Below, piece by piece: positions 1-4,812 of a stretch of DNA of 6,976 nt (position 1 is the first letter of the stretch; each line of letters begins with the position of its first letter). A model generated the notes under the pieces. It did no database searches. It was given only the letters and a program-made list of their open reading frames with translations, and was not told the DNA's origin. The position numbers and the translations under genes are program-made. Source of the DNA: Paracoccaceae bacterium (GTDB taxonomy: Bacteria; Pseudomonadota; Alphaproteobacteria; Rhodobacterales; Rhodobacteraceae); contig SLKW01000177.1 in NCBI GenBank assembly GCA_007134405.1, forward strand, positions 1 to 6,976, read 5' to 3'.

Positions 1-2
1 AG

Positions 3-395
3 ACCACCGGCGAGGCGATCGAGCTGCAGCGCGCCCGCGACGGCCATTTCCACATGGAGGCCGAGGTGACCGGCCCCGAGGGCGGGCCGCCGCAGGCCAT
101 CCGCTTCATCGTCGACACCGGCGCCACGGAACTGGTGCTCTCGCGCGGCGATGCCGAGCGTCTGGGCTACGATCTGGGCGAGCTCGCCTTCCTCGGCTCG
201 GCGCGCACGGCGAACGGGGTCGTGCGCACGGCGATGGTGCGGCTGGACAGGGTCGAGGTCGGCGAACGCTCGGACCGCAACGTCCGCGCGCTGGTCAACG
301 AGGGCGAGCTGGAGGTCTCGCTTCTGGGGATGGGCTACCTGGACCGTTTCGCCCGCATCGAGATGACGCGCGACCGGCTGCGGCTGGAATACTGA
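3..395 (+). CDS. Clan AA retropepsin-like aspartic protease, TIGR02281 type (5' end outside window)
   Basis: The reading frame is open from base 3 with no start needed, so the N-terminus, probably including a membrane anchor, lies upstream of the window. The visible 130 residues match the small single-domain aspartic proteases of the TIGR02281 family. A 'DGHFHMEAEV' strand comes first, then the catalytic 'IVDTGAT' loop with the single active-site Asp, then 'LSRGDAERLG', a 'TANG' flap-like segment, and a late 'SLLGMGYLDRF' motif before the C-terminal strand. Retropepsin-like enzymes work as dimers, each subunit giving one DTG/DTA loop. This group is usually membrane-anchored in alphaproteobacteria and its substrate is generally unknown. 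The gene ends 19 bp before the convergent regulator gene; no clear intrinsic terminator lies in the gap. Family assignment is confident; the physiological role is not known. Confidence 0.85.
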   Translation, partial: TTGEAIELQRARDGHFHMEAEVTGPEGGPPQAIRFIVDTGATELVLSRGDAERLGYDLGELAFLGSARTANGVVRTAMVRLDRVEVGERSDRNVRALVNEGELEVSLLGMGYLDRFARIEMTRDRLRLEY

Positions 396-414
396 TCGCG
401 TCGCGCGTCGCGGC

Positions 415-903
415 TCAGGGAGCGGCCACCGCCACCTGGCGGCAGCCGGCTTCCTGCGCCTTCCGCGCGCCGTCGCCCATTGCCAGGATCGCCTCCAGAC
501 CTTCGTTGCACTCGACCAGCTCGGCCAGGGTCAGCGGGTCCAGCGTCGCATAGAAGGACTCGATCGCGCGCAGCAGATGCGGCCCGATCCGGCAGACCCC
601 CTTCAGCGGGCAGGTGTTCTCTTCGGTGAAGCATTCCATGAAGGGCAGGTCGGACTCGAAGGCGCGAAAGACCGCGCCCACGCTGATCTCGCGCGCCGGA
701 TAGGCCAGCATGAACCCCCCGTTGCGCCCGCGCAGCGTGCGCAACATGCCGATCTGGCCCAGCCGGTTGATCACCTGCGCCAGATGGTTTTCCGACGCAT
801 TGATCCGCGCCGCCACCTCGGACTTGCGCACGATCCGGCCGGGATTGACGGCGCAGAACATCAGCGCGCGCATCGCAAGGTTGGTGCGGGTCGTCAGGCG
901 CAT
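415..903 (-). CDS. Rrf2-family transcriptional regulator, NsrR-like with three cysteines
   Basis: This is a predicted DNA-binding repressor of about 162 residues, normal length for Rrf2 proteins. The start 'MRLTTRTN' at 903 is chosen because it matches the family N-terminus and has an AAGGAAAGG ribosome site about 7 nt upstream. An in-frame ATG at 948 would add 15 residues unlike the family. The winged-helix segment runs through residues 3-70: 'SEVAARINASENHLAQVINRL' carries the recognition helix and 'RGRNGGF' is the wing. Cys91, Cys98 and Cys104 form a C-x6-C-x5-C set, as in NsrR, which binds a NO-sensitive Fe-S cluster. The gene is divergent from sqr and probably controls it. Spacing and position of the cysteines favour NsrR over IscR, but the true signal (NO, redox, iron or sulfide) cannot be read from the sequence. 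A FNR-type box lies 54-67 bp upstream of its start codon. Confidence 0.88.
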   Translation of the reverse strand: MRLTTRTNLAMRALMFCAVNPGRIVRKSEVAARINASENHLAQVINRLGQIGMLRTLRGRNGGFMLAYPAREISVGAVFRAFESDLPFMECFTEENTCPLKGVCRIGPHLLRAIESFYATLDPLTLAELVECNEGLEAILAMGDGARKAQEAGCRQVAVAAP

Positions 904-956
904 CCTCGGGCCTTTCCTTTTTGGGTCCCAGAATGCGTCCTCTGGCACGGCCTACC

Positions 957-970
957 TTGATTTCGATCAA
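957..970. promoter_or_regulatory. FNR/FnrL-type box, regulator-proximal
   Basis: The sequence TTGAT-TTCG-ATCAA is a perfect match to the FNR/FnrL consensus TTGAT-N4-ATCAA. Its centre is near 963.5. If it activates the minus-strand Rrf2 gene in the classic -41.5 position, transcription would start near 922, about 19 nt before the ATG at 903. A weak -10-like CATTCT on the minus strand at 935-930 fits that start. It could also act on sqr from far upstream. The site is seen directly; the responding protein (FnrL, or a Dnr/NnrR relative) is inference. Confidence 0.8.
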
Positions 971-1035
971 GTTTTCGCGCGTCACGGCCAACAAAATGAC
1001 GAACAGCGCAAATGCTGCGTCCAGAAGTCGCATTT

Positions 1036-1049
1036 TTGATTTGGATCAA
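1036..1049. promoter_or_regulatory. FNR/FnrL-type box, sqr-proximal
   Basis: The sequence TTGAT-TTGG-ATCAA is a second perfect FNR/FnrL consensus match, 79 bp centre to centre from the first. Its centre, near 1042.5, would sit at about -39 to -41.5 if sqr transcription starts near 1081-1084. That is the usual class II activating position. A -10-like TATACA lies at 1069-1074. This suggests that low oxygen (or NO, if a Dnr-type protein is used) raises sqr expression. Confidence 0.82.
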
Positions 1050-1058
1050 CGAAGCGAA

Positions 1059-1072
1059 TATACGAATGTATA
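1059..1072. promoter_or_regulatory. Inverted repeat overlapping the sqr -10 region, candidate Rrf2 operator
   Basis: TATAC-GAAT-GTATA is a perfect 5+4+5 inverted repeat. It lies 9 bp downstream of the sqr-proximal FNR box and overlaps the likely -10 element TATACA (1069-1074). A repressor bound here would block RNA polymerase. The divergent Rrf2 gene is the obvious candidate to bind it. The repeat is AT-rich in a GC-rich genome, which raises the chance that it is functional but also reflects a promoter's normal AT content. It does not exactly match the NsrR operator I know from enterobacteria. Confidence 0.5.
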
Positions 1073-1114
1073 CAACCAACGGATCGTCGGATGTGCTTAC
1101 CTGGAGGAGATCGC

Positions 1115-2434
1115 ATGACCGGATCACTGAACCTTTCGGCCACGCGGCGCGGCTTTCTGGGCCTGGCCGCCGGCGGCGCGGCGCTGACCGCCCTTCCCGG
1201 CAAGGCCGAGGCCCGCCGCGTGCGCACGTCGGCGCGGATCGTCATCCTGGGCGCCGGGGCGGGGGGCGCGGGCATGGCCAACCGGCTGGCCGCCCGGCTC
1301 GACGGTGCGAAGATCACCGTCGTCGACGGGCGCCCGCAGCACTGGTACCAGCCCGGCTTCACGCTCATCGCCGCCGGCCTGAAACCCGCCAGCTACGCGA
1401 TCAGCGGCACCGGCGACTGGCTGCCCCGCGGCGTGACCTGGCTGCAGGACTACGCCGCCGAGATCGACCCCGAGGCGAATCGCGTCACCACGCTGGGCGG
1501 CGAGCGGCTGGATTACGACTACCTGATCGTGGCGACCGGCCTGACGCTCGACTGGGACGCGATCGAGGGCTTCTCGCTTGACCTCGTCGGCCCCGAACAC
1601 GGCGTCAGCGCGCATTACGCCAGCCCCGAGCACGCGGTGAAAAGCTGGCACGCGCTCGACCGGTTCACCGACACCGGCGGCGTGGGCCTCTTCGGCCGCC
1701 CGGCGACCGAGATGAAATGCGCCGGCGCGCCGGTCAAGATCACGCTCATCGCCGAGGACATCGCCACCCGCAAGGGCAACCGCGACCGGACCGAATTCAT
1801 CTACAACGCGCAGGCGCAGAACCTCTTCGGCGTGCCGGTGATCCACCACCGCGTCCGCCAGATCATGGACGAACGCGCGATAACCTACTGCTACCAGCAC
1901 GTGCTCAAGTCGATGGACCCGGGCCGGAAGGTCGCCACCTTCACCACGCCCGAGGGCGAGGAGGAAAAACCCTACGACTTCATCAACGTCGTGCCGCCGC
2001 AGCGCGCCCCGCAGGTCGTGCGCGACTCCGGCCTCGCCTGGGAAGACCGCTGGACCGACCAGGGCTGGATCGAGGTCGACATGCAGACCCTGCGCCACGC
2101 GCGCTACCCGAACGTCTTCGGCATCGGCGACATCAACGGCGTGCCCAAGGGCAAGACCGCGGCCAGCGTCAAGTTCCACCTGCCGGTGGTCGAGGATCAC
2201 CTGGTCGCCGAACTGCAGGGCCTTGTGGGCACCCGCACCTTCAACGGCTACACCTCCTGCCCGCTGATCACCCGGATCGGCCGCGCCATGCTGGTCGAAT
2301 TCGACTACCACGACAACCTGACGCCCTCGTTCCCGGGGATCGTCGCGCCGCTCGAAGAGCTGTGGATCTCGTGGCTGATGAAGGAGGTCGCGCTGAAGCC
2401 CACCTACAACGCCATGCTGCGCGGCCTGGCCTGA
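1115..2434 (+). CDS. sqr: Sulfide:quinone oxidoreductase, type II-like, Tat-exported
   Basis: This FAD enzyme is predicted to oxidise sulfide and pass electrons to the quinone pool at the membrane. The 439-residue start at 1115 follows a GGAGGAG ribosome site (1103-1109); an in-frame ATG at 1091 has no such site. A twin-arginine signal ('TRRGFLG', Arg11-Arg12), a hydrophobic stretch and a likely AEA cleavage site near residue 33 predict export to the periplasm. The FAD-binding 'GAGAGG' follows at residues 46-51, and 'VFGIGDING' near residue 347 is the second flavin motif. Cys202 in 'MKCAGAP' and Cys382 in 'GYTSCPL' are the expected redox pair, with spacing close to that of mitochondrial SQRDL (type II). 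The C-terminal 'VEFDYHDN' and 'MLRGLA' also resemble that group. The following membrane-protein gene is 13 bp away, so the two form an operon. A related flavoprotein using another sulfur donor cannot be excluded. Confidence 0.9.
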   Translation: MTGSLNLSATRRGFLGLAAGGAALTALPGKAEARRVRTSARIVILGAGAGGAGMANRLAARLDGAKITVVDGRPQHWYQPGFTLIAAGLKPASYAISGTGDWLPRGVTWLQDYAAEIDPEANRVTTLGGERLDYDYLIVATGLTLDWDAIEGFSLDLVGPEHGVSAHYASPEHAVKSWHALDRFTDTGGVGLFGRPATEMKCAGAPVKITLIAEDIATRKGNRDRTEFIYNAQAQNLFGVPVIHHRVRQIMDERAITYCYQHVLKSMDPGRKVATFTTPEGEEEKPYDFINVVPPQRAPQVVRDSGLAWEDRWTDQGWIEVDMQTLRHARYPNVFGIGDINGVPKGKTAASVKFHLPVVEDHLVAELQGLVGTRTFNGYTSCPLITRIGRAMLVEFDYHDNLTPSFPGIVAPLEELWISWLMKEVALKPTYNAMLRGLA

Positions 2435-2447
2435 GGAGGAAGAAGAA

Positions 2448-2804
2448 ATGGAAGAATTCAGCCTGCGCACCATTTTCGCCGTGTTCGAGGAAATCTTCGG
2501 CTTCGCCCTCTTCTGGGGGCTGGTCGCCCTCGCCGTGATCTTCACCGCGGCCTGGATCTACGTGCTGATCCGCGACCGCAGCCTGTCGATGCGCAAATAC
2601 CTCGTTGCGCAACTCTCCATGCCCTTCGGGGCGGTGGCCGCCGTGGCCTTCGTGCTGTGGATCACCAATTCACGGCTCTCCGACATCGGCGGACCCATCG
2701 ATTGGTTGGTGCTTCTGGGCGTGGCGGTGCTGGGCGCCGTCGGCCTGTCCATCGCGGTCTACGTGATCCAGTCGCTGGGACGTCGCTCGCCCCCCCAGAC
2801 CTGA
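2448..2804 (+). CDS. Small three-helix inner-membrane protein (possibly DUF5368)
   Basis: This is a 118-residue membrane protein with no known function. Hydrophobic segments at about residues 17-41, 58-75 and 84-107 predict three transmembrane helices. The short loop 'RDRSLSMRKY' after helix 1 is positive and so is probably cytoplasmic. No cysteine, haem-ligand pattern or catalytic motif is obvious. It resembles proteins labelled DUF5368 in Rhodobacteraceae, but this is from memory and uncertain. A GGAGGAAG ribosome site overlaps the end of sqr, and the 13-bp gap shows that it is cotranscribed. Its place directly after an exported quinone-reducing enzyme suggests a membrane partner or anchor for Sqr, or a role in quinone or sulfur handling; that is inference from position only. 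A strong terminator follows. Confidence 0.85.
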   Translation: MEEFSLRTIFAVFEEIFGFALFWGLVALAVIFTAAWIYVLIRDRSLSMRKYLVAQLSMPFGAVAAVAFVLWITNSRLSDIGGPIDWLVLLGVAVLGAVGLSIAVYVIQSLGRRSPPQT

Positions 2805-2860
2805 CCGCAAAGGACCTGAAATCCGAAGACCTGATCCCATGGACTATGGTCACGAAATGG

Positions 2861-2893
2861 AAAGGCCGGCCCCACCGGGTCGGTCTTTTCTTT
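2861..2893 (+). terminator. Rho-independent terminator of the sqr unit
   Basis: Arms 2861-2872 and 2877-2888 pair over 12 bp, including two G-U wobbles, around a 4-nt CACC loop. The stem runs into the T-rich tail TTTTCTTT. This is a strong intrinsic terminator 56 bp after the membrane-protein gene. It separates the sqr unit from bfd-bfr, so the latter needs its own promoter in 2890-2955. No convincing -35/-10 pair or Irr/Fur-type palindrome was recognised there. Confidence 0.88.
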
Positions 2894-2967
2894 ACAAAGC
2901 CGACTTCTTCTGTCAGGAATAGCGTGCGGCCGGAAAAGGCCTCGACAGGACTGCGAAGGAAGCGGGC

Positions 2968-3234
2968 ATGATCGTCTGCCATTGCATGAACATCGACGAT
3001 GCGGAGATTCGCGCCGCCGTGGACTGGATGCGCGCGGCCGACCCCGATACGATCATCACACCGCGAAAGGTCTACCGCGCGCTCGGCAAATCCGCCGATT
3101 GCGGCGGCTGCCTGCCGCTCTTCCTTGACACGATGCGCAGATGTGACAGTTTCCCGGTTCCCGCTACCGACCGGAGCGAAATGCCGGTCCCGATCCTGCG
3201 CAACGTGAAAGGACACGAACATGAAAGGCGATAA
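2968..3234 (+). CDS. bfd: Bacterioferritin-associated ferredoxin (Bfd-like, [2Fe-2S])
   Basis: Bfd delivers electrons to bacterioferritin so that stored Fe(III) is reduced and released. The 88-residue protein has the BFD-type [2Fe-2S] ligands Cys4 and Cys6 ('VCHCMN') and Cys45 and Cys48 ('DCGGCLP'). The segment between the two cysteine pairs, including '[22 protein letters not shown]', is longer than in the E. coli protein. A tail of about 35 residues follows the cluster, whereas the E. coli protein totals about 64 residues. The ribosome site AAGGA (2956-2960) lies 7 nt before the ATG. Its last 14 nt overlap the start of bfr, so the two proteins are probably made together by coupled translation. 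The partner gene makes the assignment strong. Confidence 0.9.
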   Translation: MIVCHCMNIDDAEIRAAVDWMRAADPDTIITPRKVYRALGKSADCGGCLPLFLDTMRRCDSFPVPATDRSEMPVPILRNVKGHEHERR

Positions 3235-3706
3235 GAAGGTCATCGAGTTTCTCAACGCCGCACTGCGCTCTGAACTGACCGCGGTCAGCCAGTACTGGCT
3301 GCATTACCGCCTGCAGGAAGATTGGGGCTACGGTCGCCTGGCCGCGAAAAGCCGCGCCGAATCGATCGAGGAGATGCACCACGCCGACAAGCTGATCGAG
3401 CGGATCATCTTCCTCGAAGGCCATCCCAACCTGCAAAAGCTCGATCCGCTGCGCATCGGCCAGAACGTGCGCGAGACGCTGGAATGCGACCTCGCCGCCG
3501 AGCATGACGCGCGCAACCTCTATATCGAGGCGCGCCAGCATTGCGAGAAGGTCGCCGACTACGTCAGCAAGATCCTGTTCGAGGAACTGATCGCCGACGA
3601 GGAAGGCCATATCGACTATCTCGAAACCCAGCTCGAACTGATGGAAAAGCTGGGCGAGGAGAAATACGGCCTGCTCAACGCCAAGCCGGCCGAGGATGCC
3701 GACTAG
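3221..3706 (+). CDS. bfr: Bacterioferritin
   Basis: This is the subunit of a 24-mer haem-containing iron-storage shell that oxidises Fe(II) and stores it as a ferric mineral in the cytoplasm. Its 161 residues match normal Bfr length and the family start 'MKGDKKVI'. All expected functional residues are visible: ferroxidase ligands Glu18, Glu51, His54, Glu94, Glu127 and His130, and the haem-bridging Met52. Further family signatures are '[14 protein letters not shown]' and '[17 protein letters not shown]'. An AGGA ribosome site (3209-3212) lies inside bfd, 8 nt upstream of the ATG. With both Met52 and a complete di-iron site, it is a full haem- and ferroxidase-competent subunit, not a split Bfr type lacking one of these. 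Expression is probably iron-dependent, but no operator was recognised. Confidence 0.96.
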   Translation: MKGDKKVIEFLNAALRSELTAVSQYWLHYRLQEDWGYGRLAAKSRAESIEEMHHADKLIERIIFLEGHPNLQKLDPLRIGQNVRETLECDLAAEHDARNLYIEARQHCEKVADYVSKILFEELIADEEGHIDYLETQLELMEKLGEEKYGLLNAKPAEDAD

Positions 3707-3752
3707 GCCGCGTCCCGGCCCGCGCATCGACCCCATACATGAACCGCCCCGC

Positions 3753-3786
3753 CCGCCGCCGCACCCTCCGGCGGCGGCCTTCGTTT
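3753..3786 (+). terminator. Probable bfr terminator (GC-rich hairpin, weak T tail)
   Basis: CCGCCGCCG (3753-3761) pairs perfectly with CGGCGGCGG (3769-3777) around a 7-nt loop. The tail CCTTCGTTT is only partly T-rich. It lies 46 bp after the bfr stop codon, the expected place for the operon's terminator. The trinucleotide repeat in both arms also allows slipped pairings. Confidence 0.6.
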
Positions 3787-3820
3787 GGGCCTGTCCCGTT
3801 CTCGCCCGGGCGCCGGCAGA

Positions 3821-3856
3821 AATCTGGCCTTATAGTGGCCCGGAATCTGGCCCTAT
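3821..3856. repeat. Pair of 13-bp near-identical direct repeats
   Basis: AATCTGGCCTTAT (3821-3833) and AATCTGGCCCTAT (3844-3856) differ at one base and start 23 bp apart, about two helical turns. A third TGGCC core (3836-3840) sits between them, giving cores at 3825, 3836 and 3848. This could be a protein-binding site or a small duplication. Confidence 0.6.
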
Positions 3857-3930
3857 CGGCTGAGCGCGCCCATTGCCGCCCCGCAAGCGTTGCATCGCCC
3901 ACCCCACCGTACGTTGCGCGCGCACAGCCG

Positions 3931-3953
3931 TTTCGGCCTGAATCGGCTCGAAA
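3931..3953. repeat. Bulged hairpin upstream of the TGTCATACG array
   Basis: TTTCGGCC (3931-3938) pairs with GGC-T-CGAAA (3945-3953): eight base pairs, one bulged T (3948) and a 6-nt loop. No T tail follows on either strand, so it is not a good terminator. A second CCGAAA at 3957-3962 can pair with TTTCGG instead, so two alternative folds exist. Confidence 0.4.
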
Positions 3954-3963
3954 TGCCCGAAAG

Positions 3964-3994
3964 TGTCATACGTTTGTCATACGCATGTCATACG
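3964..3994. repeat. Three TGTCATACG direct repeats at exact 11-bp period
   Basis: TGTCATACG occurs exactly at 3964-3972, 3975-3983 and 3986-3994. Each copy is followed by a different 2-nt spacer. A degraded fourth copy (TGGTGCACG, 5 of 9 bases) starts in register at 3997. The 11-bp phase places each copy on the same face of the helix, as in iterons or multimeric operators. The array is too short for CRISPR and lies outside any supported gene. Confidence 0.85.
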
Positions 3995-4119
3995 CTTGGT
4001 GCACGCTCTGTGACACCCGGTTTACCAACGAAACAAGGCAATATCCCCGCGCCGCCGGTTGCCGCGCCAACCGCCCCCGCCCGCCCCGTCAAGGTTTCGT
4101 CAACCACCCGCCGTGCGGC

Positions 4120-4143
4120 CCCGGCGCAGGCTCCGGGTTTTCT
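4120..4143 (+). terminator. Weak plus-strand terminator-like hairpin
   Basis: CCCGG (4120-4124) pairs with CCGGG (4133-4137) around an 8-nt loop and is followed by TTTTCT. The 5-bp stem is short, so this is tentative. On the plus strand it would stop read-through from bfr, or end a small transcript starting near the repeat array, just before the end of the minus-strand YjbR gene. Confidence 0.3.
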
Positions 4144-4487
4144 CACCCCAGCGCCGCCTGCACCTTCTTCGGAAGCTTGTCGCGGATCAGCCCGTAGGAC
4201 GCGACGATCCGGTCGCGCATCTCGTCGTCCTCGACCCGGTCCCAGGGGATATGCACCCAGGAGCGGTGGAAATAGGGCGCCCGCTCGGCCCGGCCCAGAT
4301 CGATGAGCAACTGCGCCGCCTCGCCGTCGGCGCATTTCACCGACACGCCGGTATCCATGCTGCCGATCACCGCGAACAGCTTGCCGCCCACCTTCCACGC
4401 ATCATGCCCGCCGCCCCAGGGATCGCTGACCTCGGCCCCCGGCAAACCGGCGCAGATCGCGCTCACCATCTGTCGATCCTGACCCAT
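4143..4487 (-). CDS. YjbR/MmcQ family protein (CyaY-like fold)
   Basis: This 114-residue protein belongs to the YjbR/MmcQ family, small cytoplasmic proteins with a double-wing, CyaY-like fold. They are often annotated as DNA-binding, although no firm function is established. Family signatures are 'LPGAEVSDPWGGGHDAWKVGGKLFAVIG' near residues 14-41, 'GVSVKC', 'APYFHRSWVHIPW' and the C-terminal 'SYGLIRDKLPKKVQAAL'. The start at 4487 matches the family N-terminus ('MGQDRQMVSAICAGLPG') and has GAGGA 7 nt upstream. A longer frame from 4634 would add 49 residues unlike the family and overlap the cysS leader. It is transcribed alone, away from cysS and towards bfr. Confidence 0.88.
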   Translation of the reverse strand: MGQDRQMVSAICAGLPGAEVSDPWGGGHDAWKVGGKLFAVIGSMDTGVSVKCADGEAAQLLIDLGRAERAPYFHRSWVHIPWDRVEDDEMRDRIVASYGLIRDKLPKKVQAALG

Positions 4488-4642
4488 GCGCGATCCTCGC
4501 GCGGCATATGCCCTCCGGTCAAGACTTTCGAAGCCTCGCCGCGGCCCAACCCCAACAAAACAAGCCGCAAGACCCGCTGCCGCGGCCAGGGTCCCGCGCC
4601 CCGGCGCCTGCGCCCGGCAGGGTCTGTACGCCATCTCGCCGC

Positions 4643-4671
4643 TTGCGCACGCGCCCGCCCGGTGCTAGGCG
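4643..4671 (+). promoter_or_regulatory. Possible promoter of the cysS leader transcript
   Basis: TTGCGC (4643-4648) could be a -35 element and CTAGGC (4665-4670) a -10 element, with a 16-bp spacer. Transcription would then start near 4677, almost at the ATG of the short Cys-Cys ORF (4679), making that ORF nearly leaderless. The hexamers match the consensus only partly. Between this site and the YjbR start (4488-4642) I see no gene; that stretch must carry the minus-strand YjbR promoter, but I cannot place it. Confidence 0.35.
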
Positions 4672-4678
4672 GGAACGC

Positions 4679-4723
4679 ATGAAACGCACGCGCATCACGG
4701 CCCGCTGCTGCATTACCCGCTGA
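4679..4723 (+). CDS. Candidate Cys-Cys leader peptide of cysS
   Basis: A 14-codon ORF (MKRTRITARCCITR) ends 89 nt before cysS. Codons 10 and 11 are adjacent TGC-TGC, placed late in the ORF as in amino-acid leader peptides. The downstream gene charges tRNA-Cys, so the coded amino acid matches the enzyme's substrate. The ribosome site is weak (GGGA at 4671-4674, 4 nt spacer), or translation may be near-leaderless from a start near 4677. Its last codons lie in an RNA segment (4716-4720) able to pair downstream, so a ribosome stalled at the Cys codons would change folding. I do not know a described homologue. A chance ORF of this length is common; the tandem Cys codons and the gene context are what support it. 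Confidence 0.5.
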   Translation: MKRTRITARCCITR

Positions 4724-4808
4724 CCGACCGGTCGCGCGGGGCGCCTCTCTTCCACTGGAAAGAAAAGCCCGATCCCGCGCCGGGATGCTGCACGCGGCTT
4801 TCGGAGGC
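4716..4808 (+). promoter_or_regulatory. Candidate attenuator-like RNA switch in the cysS leader
   Basis: Four segments can pair in mutually exclusive ways. Segment 1, CCCGC (4716-4720), pairs with GCGGG (4736-4740) of segment 2. Segment 2, GCGCGGGG (4734-4741), pairs with TCCCGCGC (4773-4780) of segment 3 over 8 bp with one G-U. Segment 3, ATCCCG (4772-4777), pairs with segment 4, CGGGAT (4781-4786), around a 3-nt loop. The 3:4 hairpin has no T run, so it is not a standard intrinsic terminator. An outer AAAGCC (4764-4769) with GGCTTT (4796-4801), and GCCTC (4743-4747) with GAGGC (4804-4808) over the cysS ribosome site, suggest control of translation or of Rho access instead. GC-rich RNA pairs easily, so the fold needs testing. 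Confidence 0.4.
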
Positions 4809-4812
4809 TTGA

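Larger units (their letters stand above)
3707..4142. other. 436-bp convergent intergenic region without a convincing gene
   Basis: Both flanking genes end here, so no promoter is required by either, yet the spacer is long for this compact region. It holds the bfr hairpin, a 13-bp repeat pair (3821-3856), a bulged hairpin (3931-3953), the 11-bp-periodic TGTCATACG array (3964-3994), a CGGTTG/CAACCG hairpin (4056-4073) and a weak plus-strand terminator-like hairpin (4120-4143). Open frames in it are Pro/Arg-rich, lack ribosome sites and resemble no family I know. A small RNA transcribed rightward from the repeat array to the hairpin near 4140 is possible but unproven. Confidence 0.6.

Noticed and set aside
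279..283. Ser-to-Ala change in the CysRS KMSKS motif (residue numbers 279-283 of the protein encoded at 4813-6225) as a sign of inactivity
   Set aside because: All zinc ligands and the flanking lysines are intact, and KMAKS-like variants can be functional; the gene looks like the normal housekeeping copy.
903..948. 15-residue N-terminal extension of the Rrf2 regulator
   Set aside because: It does not resemble Rrf2 N-termini, and a better ribosome site precedes the ATG at 903.
1124..2545. 473-codon minus-strand frame opposite sqr
   Set aside because: It is an antisense shadow of a confidently identified gene, rich in Gly/Ala/Arg/Val/Asp, as expected from GC-rich codon complement.
2894..2967. 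Irr/Fur-type iron operator upstream of bfd
   Set aside because: Only a short imperfect CTG-T-CAG palindrome (2910-2916) is present; it does not match the Irr or Fur consensus well enough to claim.
3964..3994. CRISPR array reading of the TGTCATACG repeats
   Set aside because: Repeats are 9 bp with 2-bp spacers and no cas genes are nearby.
3541..4197. Long plus-strand open frame running from bfr through the convergent spacer
   Set aside because: Its first part is a bfr shadow; the rest is Arg/Pro-rich with no ribosome site and no recognisable family. High GC makes such frames common.
4463..4507. 14-codon minus-strand ORF with a GGAGGG ribosome site overlapping the YjbR start out of frame
   Set aside because: The ribosome site is good, but the peptide has no meaningful codon pattern and the YjbR start has its own GAGGA site; most likely chance.
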